From the NCBI RefSeq assembly GCF_014750685.1, contig NZ_JAAXGE010000006.1, positions 62,001-126,000 of the forward strand: a DNA stretch of 64,000 bases. Direction: 5' to 3'. The first letter of the stretch is position 1, and every line of letters begins with the position of its first letter. Origin of the DNA: Bacteroides sp. GM023. Lineage in GTDB: Bacteria; Bacteroidota; Bacteroidia; Bacteroidales; Bacteroidaceae. The position numbers and the translations under genes were made by a program. The notes below the pieces were generated by a model. That model saw nothing but the letters and a program-made list of their open reading frames with translations. It was not told the DNA's origin and ran no database searches. This document shows positions 47,724 through 55,822 of the stretch, piece after piece.

Positions 47724-48038
47724 TCATAATATGATTCCCTCATTCATTACGTTCAAAGAAAAAGGAGTCTGAAAAGGACGATTTTCCCATAACTTACGCA
47801 ACATAATCATAGGGCTGATAATAACCCCCGATTTTACTTCCAATTCATAAAGCGGACGAATGATTTCCTGCTCACGTTCGGGAGTAAGCTGTGGCTCATC
47901 CACCAAAATAAGCAAGTCAATATCACTATCCGACCGTGCATCCCCACGAGCTTCCGAACCATAAAGTATGGCTTGGGCATTGGGAGCCACCTGCCGAAGA
48001 ATATTGCGTATCATATCTACAATCTCGTTTCTTTTCAT
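47724..48038 (-). CDS. MNT-type minimal nucleotidyltransferase
   Basis: A 104-residue protein with the DNA polymerase beta-like motif YGSEARGDARSDSDIDLLIL. Such minimal nucleotidyltransferases usually sit beside a HEPN protein and act as the antitoxin half of a HEPN-MNT pair. No HEPN-like reading frame is adjacent here: the next gene downstream is a plus-strand GNAT and the upstream one is an unrelated beta-barrel. It has its own promoter box. Confidence 0.88.
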   Translation of the reverse strand: MKRNEIVDMIRNILRQVAPNAQAILYGSEARGDARSDSDIDLLILVDEPQLTPEREQEIIRPLYELEVKSGVIISPMIMLRKLWENRPFQTPFSLNVMNEGIIL

Positions 48039-48080
48039 CCGTCATTCTCTTTTCTTTTCAAAGAATGTTTTTAAACGGAA

Positions 48081-48088
48081 CAAATATA
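48081..48088 (-). promoter_or_regulatory. -7 box of the MNT gene
   Basis: The minus strand reads TATATTTG, matching TAnnTTTG, giving a leader of about 36 nt. No -33 element is clear. Confidence 0.45.
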
Positions 48089-48244
48089 AGAATTATTATA
48101 GGGCATTACTTACTATTTTAGAAAAAACATTCTTATTCTCCGACTATAATAAGTGATTATTCGTGAACTATACAATGTCTTGAAAACATCTTTTATATCG
48201 AAATTTGCTTAATACACCAAGATCATGATTTTGAAAAATAAGAG

Positions 48245-48267
48245 AAAGGTTCCTTTTGGGAACCTTT
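48245..48267 (-). terminator. Terminator after the beta-barrel gene
   Basis: A 9-bp stem AAAGGTTCC / GGAACCTTT with a 5-base loop, followed on the minus strand by CTCTTATTTTTC, 66 bp after the stop of the beta-barrel gene. Confidence 0.6.
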
Positions 48268-48332
48268 TCAAAATAACGGATACATTAAAATCAAAATCCA
48301 AGCCTAAGAAAAGCATAAACTCATATATTCAT

Positions 48333-48983
48333 TCAAAATGAATAAACAAGCCCCAATAAACAATCAATTCTATACATCTGAATGCGATTCCATTTTTCCG
48401 GTTTTACCGTTGACTTTTCATTATTAATTGTTATTCGATTTTTATTAAAGTTATTTGCAGCCAAACACGAAATTCCACCTCTTAAAGAAAGTCTCTTTAG
48501 CATCTCATACTCAAACATAAAATCCATATTTACAGCATATGAATTTGAAGTTGTTTTCATCTTTATTTCATTAGCACTGACACTCTTATAATGCATATAT
48601 CCGATACCACATGTCAGACTTATCAGAAATGTTTTTTTCAAATGACGCCTTACTTCCAGTTGAGGAGCAATATAACTTATTTCTATATCATCAGCATACT
48701 TTGTTTCACCATCAATTAAATAGTTACCAGTAGTACAGAAGATGTTCCCTTTTAGTCCAACACCAATTTGTTTGTCTAAAAAATATAGCGCTTTTACATT
48801 AAGAGAATATCCACTGCTATATTCATTCCGATAATCCACTCCCAGGGGTGAAAGATTTGTTTTTCCGATTAATATACCTTTACCAGCTTCCGCAGATACA
48901 AGAATCCTTTGTACTGATTCGTTTTGTGCAATAGCAGATAATGCAATAATAAAGAGAAATACACATATAAGAAGCCTTTTCAT
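48333..48983 (-). CDS. Small outer-membrane beta-barrel protein
   Basis: Start taken at 48983 (MKRLLICVFLFIIALSAIAQ), 21 bp after the upstream stop; an earlier ATG at 49004 would touch that stop. The 216-residue protein has a signal peptide and alternating beta-strand patterns ending in an aromatic residue (LLGLVYSF), as expected of an 8-10-stranded porin-like barrel. I do not recognise a named family. It is co-transcribed with the glycine-zipper lipoprotein. Confidence 0.7.
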   Translation of the reverse strand: MKRLLICVFLFIIALSAIAQNESVQRILVSAEAGKGILIGKTNLSPLGVDYRNEYSSGYSLNVKALYFLDKQIGVGLKGNIFCTTGNYLIDGETKYADDIEISYIAPQLEVRRHLKKTFLISLTCGIGYMHYKSVSANEIKMKTTSNSYAVNMDFMFEYEMLKRLSLRGGISCLAANNFNKNRITINNEKSTVKPEKWNRIQMYRIDCLLGLVYSF

Positions 48984-49004
48984 CTTTAATAAATTAGTTA
49001 TCAA

Positions 49005-49886
49005 TTATTCTAAAGCATCAGTAGTATCATCACTAACCTTTTCCCATAATAGAGTACTATTACCACCAACTACTACGGACGAAATCAAAACTTGCTGCTC
49101 TTCTATACTTAAATCAGAACGTTCAACAACTCTAACATAACCTTCAGTATATTCCTTAATATTTTCTTCAGGCAATACTTCAGCTGTTGCCACATATCTC
49201 TCTATTACTTCACATTGTTGTGCATATTGAGGACGTACAGAACTTACATGACTAATAAATGTCTCATTATCAAGAAGAACATTCTCGTTTGGTACTATTG
49301 CAGAAATTTCGTTCTGTACTTCAATTTTCTGTTCACTTGATAACAGAAGATTTCGTTCTTCCATTTTATTCGAGATAGCAGTTAATAATTCATCATAGCT
49401 AGTTGTCTTCTCAAAAATCGCCGGATTTTCCATTTCTATTTCAGACAAGATTTCATTATGCAAATACCCTATACTATCTAGTCCTTCATATTGAGGACAA
49501 AATGCATATGCTTGTACGGTAAATGATTCGCATTTTTCAGTTGCTGTATAACTTTGGCGTTCAAGCAAGTACGCCACAGTTGCCGAACCCACAACCGCCC
49601 CCAGTAACATACCTATAAATCCACCATACTTTCCACCTGCTACAGCACCACAGCAATCTCCACACACTATAGCCTTTCCTCTCCTATGCCACCATGACCT
49701 CGTGCCTGAAACGGCGTGAAGTGCCAGGTAAGATTGACTGTACAAATCTAAATCCGAATTAAGTTTTGAATACACATCTTCGATTTCAGTTTTCTTCTTA
49801 ACATCCATATTCGAATCTTCAGAAGAACAAGCTCCAATAAATAATAACGATGTAGCAATAACAGATACTAATAAATACTTTTTCAT
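49005..49886 (-). CDS. Glycine-zipper lipoprotein of unknown function
   Basis: A 293-residue lipoprotein (FIGAC lipobox, then SSEDSNMD). At about residues 63-110 it has the unusual segment RSWWHRRGKAIVCGDCC followed by a glycine-zipper hydrophobic stretch (GAVAGGKYGG, then GMLLGAVVGSATVAYLL). The remaining C-terminal half is acidic and helical. Glycine zippers pack helices in membranes and also occur in bacteriocin-like peptides, but no leader, exporter or immunity gene is seen here. It is followed 21 bp later by an outer-membrane barrel gene, suggesting an envelope pair. Confidence 0.6.
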   Translation of the reverse strand: MKKYLLVSVIATSLLFIGACSSEDSNMDVKKKTEIEDVYSKLNSDLDLYSQSYLALHAVSGTRSWWHRRGKAIVCGDCCGAVAGGKYGGFIGMLLGAVVGSATVAYLLERQSYTATEKCESFTVQAYAFCPQYEGLDSIGYLHNEILSEIEMENPAIFEKTTSYDELLTAISNKMEERNLLLSSEQKIEVQNEISAIVPNENVLLDNETFISHVSSVRPQYAQQCEVIERYVATAEVLPEENIKEYTEGYVRVVERSDLSIEEQQVLISSVVVGGNSTLLWEKVSDDTTDALE

Positions 49887-49926
49887 AAGATTAGTTTTTT
49901 AGTTAATACTTTGTTTGCATGTCGTT

Positions 49927-49960
49927 GCAATATAGTTAATTATTTTCTCATATCCAACAA
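49927..49960 (-). promoter_or_regulatory. Promoter of the glycine-zipper/beta-barrel operon
   Basis: The minus strand has TTGTTGG (49954-49960), a 19-bp gap and TATATTGC (49927-49934), one base short of TAnnTTTG, giving a leader of about 34 nt. Confidence 0.4.
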
Positions 49961-49981
49961 TTGCTACATATTTATTTTCAA

Positions 49982-50158
49982 TCAATTACATTCATAAGAG
50001 AAGCATATTCTCCATAACTTTATTATCCAACTAGTAGTTTGTGATGTAATAGATTCCTCCTAGTTTGATATAATTGTATTTTCGATTATCTGAATCCGTT
50101 CTATCTATGCATCTATCACTTCCGCCATCTTTTCAATTGTTTCTATCATGTTTTTCAT
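49982..50158 (-). pseudogene. Decayed copy of the HTH-protein C-terminus
   Basis: Reading the minus strand from the ATG at 50158 gives IEKMAEVIDA, a stop, IERIQIIENTIISN, a stop, EESITSQTTSWIIKLWR, in one frame. This aligns along its length with the C-terminal LEKLSEVIDTELERVHKIE...TTHWMVQLWRR of the gene at 45872-46345. Two internal stops and the missing HTH half show it is a remnant of a duplicate. Confidence 0.75.
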
Positions 50159-50162
50159 CGTT

Positions 50163-50300
50163 TTATTGCTTAAGCGGCGTATATAATTCGATGAGGTTTT
50201 CTTCCGGATCGTACAAATGAACCACACGCATTCCCCAACCGGGCATATCCATCGGCTCATTAATGAATTTCATATCCCTTTCGTTTTTAATTGTTATCAT
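50163..50300 (-). pseudogene. C-terminal fragment of a glyoxalase/VOC-family protein
   Basis: The minus strand encodes 45 residues with MDMPGWGMRVVHLYDP and the ending EENLIELYTPLK, which match the last beta-alpha-beta module of glyoxalase/bleomycin-resistance (VOC) proteins, normally about 120 residues. The first two thirds are absent. Its ATG overlaps the stop of the GNAT gene (ATGA), so it may still be translated by coupling. Whether it is a remnant or a tiny functional gene is open; I favour a remnant. Confidence 0.6.
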
Positions 50301-50797
50301 ATTGATTTTCTATAATCCCCATCCTTTATTCTTATAAAGCCATTGCTCAATAAAGTTTTTATGGATGCAATATTTTCTTCGTCGGGGTCAGCAAGTATCT
50401 CTTTTCCGCCTATTTCAATAATTTTTGCTTCCAGTTTATTGACGATCATTTTCCCGAATCCTTTATTCAGGTATTCTTCGTTACCAATAAGAAAACCTAT
50501 TTCAAAAGCGTATCCTTCATCGAAAGTCTTTCCGTAATTCTCCAACGAATATTCCGGCTCAAAATGTAAATCAAGATATAGACAGTATCCAATTTTTATA
50601 TCGTTGTGATTCACAATAAAATGATTGAAGTGATTGTGTTTGCTATCAACATTTCTCACTTCATCAAGCCAGTCTGCCCTTTGTTCATCGCCATCGGGAC
50701 AAAACCATTTGTAGATATAATCTTTATCCAACCAGTTACTAAAAAGATTTATATCTTCGTCCGAAAGCGGTTTAAGCACAATTGTGTTTTTACTCAT
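50297..50797 (-). CDS. GNAT acetyltransferase
   Basis: A 166-residue GNAT with the acetyl-CoA loop NKGFGKMIVNKL and a DPDEENIASIKTLLSNGF segment typical of the aminoglycoside 6'-acetyltransferase-like and RimJ-like branch. Substrate cannot be assigned. It lies 28 bp after the DJ-1/PfpI gene in a nuclease - DJ-1 - GNAT - VOC-fragment operon. Confidence 0.8.
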   Translation of the reverse strand: MSKNTIVLKPLSDEDINLFSNWLDKDYIYKWFCPDGDEQRADWLDEVRNVDSKHNHFNHFIVNHNDIKIGYCLYLDLHFEPEYSLENYGKTFDEGYAFEIGFLIGNEEYLNKGFGKMIVNKLEAKIIEIGGKEILADPDEENIASIKTLLSNGFIRIKDGDYRKSI

Positions 50798-50825
50798 GTC
50801 TATATTTACTCCACCCGATTTCCAT

Positions 50826-51422
50826 TTACTTCGGACTTAATCCATTGGTATAGTACTGATAGCTTTCCTCTATATTCTCCGGGGTATCGGCATCCAAAGC
50901 GTATAATACTTCCCGGCAAAAGTCCAAGGCTGCCGTTCCGTTGGCTGTCACAATGTTCCCGTCCCGGACGGCTTGCTTATTAATATAATTAGCCTCACCT
51001 ATATATTTATCACCAGCTTGTTTTATATATTCAAGTCCATTGCTTGTATGTTGGACATGGTTGAGGAATCCATGCACACCCAGGAAAAACGAAGCGTCAC
51101 ATATTCCGGCAACTAACTTTTTGTCTTTAATCGCTTTTTCCACAAGCGGAACGATTTGCAGGGCTTCGGGTGAACGCCAACTCATGCCGCCAATCAGCAC
51201 CAGTCCGGCATAATCATCCGGCATATCATTGATTCCATAATCAGGCAAAACCTTGAATCCTCCAATTGAAATAACAGGTTCTTTACTGATAGACAAAGTC
51301 TTTACAGTGTATTTCACCGGACTTCCGGGCTTAACACCCCAATTCAAACAGATGGAGATATAAGCTCCTTCCCAATCTGCAAAGCCATTCAACAGTATAA
51401 AAATCACTTCTTTTTTGCTCAT
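50826..51422 (-). CDS. DJ-1/PfpI family protein
   Basis: A 198-residue protein of the class I amidotransferase-like fold. The nucleophile elbow is AGICDASFFLG (Cys about 108) and the conserved acidic residue lies in NGFADWEGAY. The family includes glyoxalases, deglycases and chaperones. It starts 5 bp after the YhcG-type nuclease gene and precedes a GNAT and a VOC fragment. Confidence 0.88.
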   Translation of the reverse strand: MSKKEVIFILLNGFADWEGAYISICLNWGVKPGSPVKYTVKTLSISKEPVISIGGFKVLPDYGINDMPDDYAGLVLIGGMSWRSPEALQIVPLVEKAIKDKKLVAGICDASFFLGVHGFLNHVQHTSNGLEYIKQAGDKYIGEANYINKQAVRDGNIVTANGTAALDFCREVLYALDADTPENIEESYQYYTNGLSPK

Positions 51423-51427
51423 TGTTA

Positions 51428-52480
51428 TTATTCTATTGATTTTTCAGAATGTTGTAAACGATAAAAATTCTTCTGTCGTTCAATCTCATTTCGCAATTCC
51501 TCTTCGGTAGGCATATAAAGCATATATTTGGAAGCAAAAAGTTGATTGTTATCATGTAATATGGAATATCGTGCAATGTCATCATCAGTTTCAGAACACA
51601 GTACAATACCGATAGTAGGATTATCCCCCTCGCCACGTACCCGTTCATCGTACATTCTCACATACATATCCATCTGTCCCACATCCTGATGTGTAATAGC
51701 CGCAGTTTTTAAATCAACCAGGACGAAATTTTTGAGTATATAGTTATAGAACACAAGGTCAATGAAATAATCTTTCTTTTCCGTACGCACTAATTTTTGA
51801 CGTGCAACAAAAGACCAACCCTTTCCAAGTTCAAGAAGAAAACGTTGCAGATTTCCAATGATAGCCGATTCTAAATCCGATTCTGTAAAATCAGTATTGG
51901 GCGATAACCCGATGAATTCCGCTACTGTAGGGTTTTTAATGAATTCCAATTTATCCTGTTCAAAGGAATGGGTTAATAATTTCATTTCCGTTTCCACCTT
52001 ATCTTTGTTGTGCGAAAGCAACAAACGTTCATAATATTGAGAACCGATATTACGGTCGAGCGTACGATAACTCCACATTTGTTCTTGCGCCTCCTTCAGA
52101 TACCATGCACGGGCTTCCGGATTGCTCACTTGCATAATTCTCTTATAATGAGACCACGACAATATTCGCCACGGTGTAGCGAATATTTCGGGAAAAGTGA
52201 TGTAGAACTGACGATAATAATACAAAGAGCCTACAGAGAACCCCTTTCCAAACTCCGATGTCAATGCTTTGGAAAGTTCTTTGAGTAATTCCGTTCCATA
52301 TTCAGCACGTTCCTTCCCTTGTTGCTGTTCCTCTACAATACGTTTACCCATGAACCAGTAAGCCTCTACCATTGCGGAATTAATGGCGGAGTAAGCCTTT
52401 TGGCGAGCTTCTGTAACTATTTGTTTTATCTCATAGATGAAATTCATTTCATCTAAAGCTATATTTTTATTATCATTCAT
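51428..52480 (-). CDS. YhcG-type PDDEXK nuclease (DUF1016)
   Basis: Start set at 52480 (MNDNKNIALDEM), because an exact -7 box at 52506-52513 lies inside the longer frame. The 350-residue protein has the DUF1016 N-terminal helical domain (YWFMGKRIVEEQQQG, FSVGSLYYYRQFY) and a C-terminal PDDEXK nuclease core with DYFIDLVFYNY and FVLVDLKT. YhcG proteins often accompany restriction systems or act alone with unknown targets; no restriction or methyltransferase gene is in the window. Confidence 0.9.
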   Translation of the reverse strand: MNDNKNIALDEMNFIYEIKQIVTEARQKAYSAINSAMVEAYWFMGKRIVEEQQQGKERAEYGTELLKELSKALTSEFGKGFSVGSLYYYRQFYITFPEIFATPWRILSWSHYKRIMQVSNPEARAWYLKEAQEQMWSYRTLDRNIGSQYYERLLLSHNKDKVETEMKLLTHSFEQDKLEFIKNPTVAEFIGLSPNTDFTESDLESAIIGNLQRFLLELGKGWSFVARQKLVRTEKKDYFIDLVFYNYILKNFVLVDLKTAAITHQDVGQMDMYVRMYDERVRGEGDNPTIGIVLCSETDDDIARYSILHDNNQLFASKYMLYMPTEEELRNEIERQKNFYRLQHSEKSIE

Positions 52481-52505
52481 TAGATGCAAGTATTTTAAGC
52501 CACTA

Positions 52506-52513
52506 CAAAAGTA
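52506..52513 (-). promoter_or_regulatory. -7 box of the YhcG operon
   Basis: The minus strand reads TACTTTTG, an exact TAnnTTTG match, giving a leader of about 19 nt to the ATG at 52480. Confidence 0.6.
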
Positions 52514-52568
52514 CATAAAAAACTTGCAACTAATTATAATGTATCAGGTAATAGTTTGAACTAATTAG

Positions 52569-54308
52569 TCAACGTTTTACATCCAACAATCTATTTCCAT
52601 CTTCCACCGGATTCCATCCGTCATCCCCTGCCAAAACAGTTTTGATTTCGTATCCTTTCAGATTCTTCAACTGATGGGAGAAAGCGGCACGAGCTTTGGG
52701 ATTGGCCCCTTCGCCACGGCTTTCGTATTCGGCATAAAAGGCAGTTTTCTCGTTTTCCTTTTTGCCCCAGTTGTTCCAACCTTCGGGAAGGATGTGTTTT
52801 CCCATTTCGCAGCGGATAAAGACAGCTTGCGCATATGGACGCCAGGGACGGGACAGATATACTTTCGTGGCTTCCGGCTCAGCGGTGAGTTTGCAGTCAT
52901 AGAAGACATAGCCATACTTTTTTCCTTTGTCGGTAGAGGGGGCAGTCACATAGCCGTCACGCTTGCTGTGAATGTGGCAACGATTAAAGACAGCGGTAGA
53001 CCAGCCAAAGATGAAATCGACGGTTCCTTCGATGTAACAGTCTTCGTAATATTGGCGGCTTTGTTTGCTGTAAGTGTAAAGGGTATCCTGGAAACCCAGG
53101 AAGCGGCAGTTCTTGAAAAATGCACGGTCGGCGGAGACAAAACAGGCGACGGCTTGTCCTACGGGGCCGGATGAGTTCTCGAATGTGATATTTTCTGCAT
53201 AGAAGTCGGGAGCGTAGATATAGCAACCGGATGAACCGGAAGTTCCCATGTTTTCGCCGAATACGTTTTTCTTATTGGCAAAACCGTCATAGGTTAGCAC
53301 TGCACCGTCTTCTCCAATCAGAGAGATGTTAATCTTGCTTTCGGGGATGATTATCTTTTCTTTGTAAGTGCCTTTGCGGACGAGAATTGTGGTACGGATA
53401 TTTTTACGGAAGTCGGGAACGGCATTTATGGCTTCCTGCACGGTGAAGAAATCACCGCTACCGTCTTGCGCCACTACATAATCGGATTGACGGATATATT
53501 TTGCCAGTTCGGGGATTGCCTTGCCTATGACATCAACAGCCAGGCCTGCGATGGTTCGTGCTCCATAGATATTCAAGTGAGTGTTGTCTTCGCGACCTTT
53601 CGGAAAGGCCGGAACTTGATTGGGTTCGACAAACATAAAAAGTTTTTTCGATTCTACAGGGCCAAGTTCCTGCACCAGGTCATGAGTGATTTTATTCATG
53701 TCGATGAAAGTCACTCCCAGTTCTTTGGCTACATTGCGGGGAGAATCCAGGTAGGCTCCATGTGTATCGAATAAGACGGTTCCTTCTTTGGGTTGTCCTT
53801 TTTCTCCGGGTGTGCGGCGGACATCTTTGGTGATGGAAGCATCTTTCGGTTGAACGAAGTTGCGGCGGACGATGGAATTGAATAATACAGGGATGCCGCC
53901 TTTTGCACGGGTTTCGTTTACATAACGACGGAGATTCTCATCGAAAGTAGTTCCCGGGACTGTGTGACGGGTGGAGTCTGCTTTTTCATCATTATGACCG
54001 AACTGGATAAAGACATAGTCGCCTTTCTTCACTTTGGAGATGACTTTTTCCCAACGTCCTTCAGAAATAAAGCTTTTTGAGCTACGTCCATTGGCAGCAT
54101 GATTGTCTATCTTTATGTCCTCAGAGAAGAAACCGGGAAGTACCATCCCCCATCCTCTTTCGGGATTTCCACCGTCGATTTTCTTGTTGGCCATAGTCGA
54201 ATCGCCTATCATAAAGATAGTTATGACAGATTTGTCTGCACGGAATGCAGAGAAAAGAATCAGAGCTGCCGCTAGTAGCAACAACGTTTTATTTCTTTGT
54301 GTTTTCAT
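52569..54308 (-). CDS. CE12-CE8 double esterase (pectin acetyl- and methylesterase)
   Basis: Start set at the ATG at 54308; the longer frame begins with GTG two codons earlier. The 579-residue protein has a signal-like hydrophobic N-terminus with no lipobox. It opens with an SGNH hydrolase of CE12 type: GDST (Ser37), a Gly in NGRSS, GHND and the C-terminal DNTHLN. A complete CE8 domain follows from about residue 280 with QAVACF, QDTLY, DFIFG and LSRPWRPY. One polypeptide should therefore remove both acetyl and methyl groups from pectin, probably in the periplasm. It is followed in the genome by a second CE8 and a GH105 on the same strand, upstream in transcription order. Confidence 0.93.
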   Translation of the reverse strand: MKTQRNKTLLLLAAALILFSAFRADKSVITIFMIGDSTMANKKIDGGNPERGWGMVLPGFFSEDIKIDNHAANGRSSKSFISEGRWEKVISKVKKGDYVFIQFGHNDEKADSTRHTVPGTTFDENLRRYVNETRAKGGIPVLFNSIVRRNFVQPKDASITKDVRRTPGEKGQPKEGTVLFDTHGAYLDSPRNVAKELGVTFIDMNKITHDLVQELGPVESKKLFMFVEPNQVPAFPKGREDNTHLNIYGARTIAGLAVDVIGKAIPELAKYIRQSDYVVAQDGSGDFFTVQEAINAVPDFRKNIRTTILVRKGTYKEKIIIPESKINISLIGEDGAVLTYDGFANKKNVFGENMGTSGSSGCYIYAPDFYAENITFENSSGPVGQAVACFVSADRAFFKNCRFLGFQDTLYTYSKQSRQYYEDCYIEGTVDFIFGWSTAVFNRCHIHSKRDGYVTAPSTDKGKKYGYVFYDCKLTAEPEATKVYLSRPWRPYAQAVFIRCEMGKHILPEGWNNWGKKENEKTAFYAEYESRGEGANPKARAAFSHQLKNLKGYEIKTVLAGDDGWNPVEDGNRLLDVKR

Positions 54309-54367
54309 ATTCACTTACTTTTATTATACTACTCTCCTATATATAAAAAATCATTTTTATCTTTCAC

Positions 54368-54496
54368 CTATCACCGCAGGTAGTCAAATCACTTATTCAT
54401 AAGATGTTATGCGGTGAAGGATAGCAAAAAACAACCTATCACCCATCTATCACCTATCACCGTTGATAAACTCGGTATAAAACCGATATGAAACCG
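54368..54496. promoter_or_regulatory. Upstream region of CE12-CE8: CTATCACC copies, hairpin and a CGG/CCGAT box
   Basis: CTATCACC occurs at 54368, 54436, 54447 and 54454. TCACCGCA (54371-54378) can pair with TGCGGTGA (54410-54417). At 54473-54496 a box with CGG, ATAAAA, CCGAT and GAAA in order resembles 27153-27176 before the LiaF-like gene. No exact TAnnTTTG is found on the minus strand here. Confidence 0.4.
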
Positions 54497-54574
54497 TTAT
54501 AAACAAGGATAATAGGCTATATTCCTATTAGCAACAATATGTTTATCGGCTCTTCACCAAATGTATGCCTAGTC

Positions 54575-54772
54575 GGAACAGAGTGTTTACCTGCTTGAAA
54601 CAAAGTGTTCAATTACGGGAAACAAAGTGTTTCAAGCCTTGGAACTAAAAGTTTCAAGCGGCTGAAACTAAAGTTTCCCACCGGGGAAACAACTGTTTCT
54701 CACCGGGGAAACAATAGTTTCACTACGGGGAAACTACAGTTTCAAGGCGGGAAACTAATCGTAACAAGCCGG
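54575..54772. repeat. Tandem array of a ~22-bp dyad repeat, about nine copies
   Basis: Each unit carries GAAAC, 4-6 variable bases, GTTTC, and a variable tail, often CACCGGG or AAGCGG. GAAAC or its variant GGAAC starts at about 54575, 54597, 54619, 54641, 54664, 54686, 54708, 54730 and 54751, so spacing is 22 or 23 bp with one 21. The array lies in the 54309-54841 gap, upstream of CE12-CE8 and downstream of the stop of the CE8 at 54842. Confidence 0.8.
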
Positions 54773-54841
54773 CAAAGAATTATTCGCCTTATTTATCACG
54801 TTTATTCACCTTCCTTGTCGCATTTATTGCACCTGCTTATC

Positions 54842-55813
54842 TTACTTATAAGGATACCAGTTGCTACTTTCTTTGAAGATATTCTCCGGTGTATATTTTG
54901 TAACTTCTTTCTTTGTTAGCTGTTTTGCCCATGCTACACGTCCCGATGTATCAGCACCAGTGCCTATATTTCCAAATTCTGCATAACGGGCTGTCTTTTC
55001 ATTCTCCGGATTCTTCCAATTATGCCATCCTTCGGGACGGATATGGTCGCCAAACTCACAATTAATAAAGACCGTAGCGGCGTAAGGACGCCAGGGACGC
55101 CCCAAATATACTTTTTTCACTCCCGGAGCAGCGGTCAGTTTGCAGTTCTTAAAGACATAGCCGAATTCTTCATTTTGTGGAGTTGAAGCGGCGGTGATGT
55201 ATGAATCACGTTTGCTATGCAGTTCGCAGTATTCAAAAAGTGCGGTAGAAGGACCGAAAATAAAGTCGGTAGTACCTTCTATATAGCAGTTGGTGAATAA
55301 AAGGCGGGCGCCTTCCGAACCTGTATAGATAGTATCCTGATTGCCGAGAAAACGGCAGTTTACAAACATCAGGCGGTCGCCTTCGGTGTGAAGGGCTACT
55401 GCCTGTCCCAAAGGAGCGGCATTGTTCTCAATCGTCAGGTCTTTGAAAGTGATGTCATTGCCTTCCACCTTTACGGTATAGGTGCGGAATGTTCCCATTT
55501 TGTTGATATTGGCATGGTCATCGTAGGTGATAATCGTCTTTTCAGCATCTTCGCCCACCAACTGTACGTTCTTCACCCAAGAGGGAATCACCAGTTTTTC
55601 TTTGTACGTGCCATTCTTTATATAGATAGTCACCGTGTAGTCCATAAAAGCGCGGACAGCTTCCACTGCTTCCTGAATATTGCGATAATCTCCTGTCCCG
55701 TCTCGTGTGACGACTAACGTGTCTTTGCGTTGCTGTTGTTGCGAAAAGACCGATGTTCCTCCTGCACTCAACAGAAGAAACATCATCATTCCTTTAAAAA
55801 TAGTCCTTTTCAT
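54842..55813 (-). CDS. CE8 pectin methylesterase
   Basis: A compact 323-residue pectinesterase with a signal peptide ending VFSQ and no lipobox. All family motifs are canonical: GTGDYRNIQEAV, QAVAL, QDTIY, DFIFG and LGRPWRPY, then EGWHNW. It should remove methyl esters from galacturonan oligomers in the periplasm. It begins 9 bp after the GH105 stop, so the two share a transcript. Its CE8 core is close in pattern to that of the CE12-CE8 protein (RPWRPYA, EGWxNW, YAEF/Y), unlike the two surface CE8 proteins. Confidence 0.95.
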   Translation of the reverse strand: MKRTIFKGMMMFLLLSAGGTSVFSQQQQRKDTLVVTRDGTGDYRNIQEAVEAVRAFMDYTVTIYIKNGTYKEKLVIPSWVKNVQLVGEDAEKTIITYDDHANINKMGTFRTYTVKVEGNDITFKDLTIENNAAPLGQAVALHTEGDRLMFVNCRFLGNQDTIYTGSEGARLLFTNCYIEGTTDFIFGPSTALFEYCELHSKRDSYITAASTPQNEEFGYVFKNCKLTAAPGVKKVYLGRPWRPYAATVFINCEFGDHIRPEGWHNWKNPENEKTARYAEFGNIGTGADTSGRVAWAKQLTKKEVTKYTPENIFKESSNWYPYK

Positions 55814-55822
55814 CGGTAGAAA

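Noticed and set aside
45872..52480. Prophage or conjugative element
   Set aside because: No integrase, transposase, structural or transfer gene is visible; only small cargo-like genes.
54575..54772. CRISPR-like look of the 22-bp repeats
   Set aside because: Units are contiguous, with no unique 30-bp spacers, repeats are degenerate, and no cas gene is present.
54605..54919. 104-codon frame through the repeat array
   Set aside because: Composition follows the DNA repeat, it overlaps the CE8 stop and has no recognisable domain.
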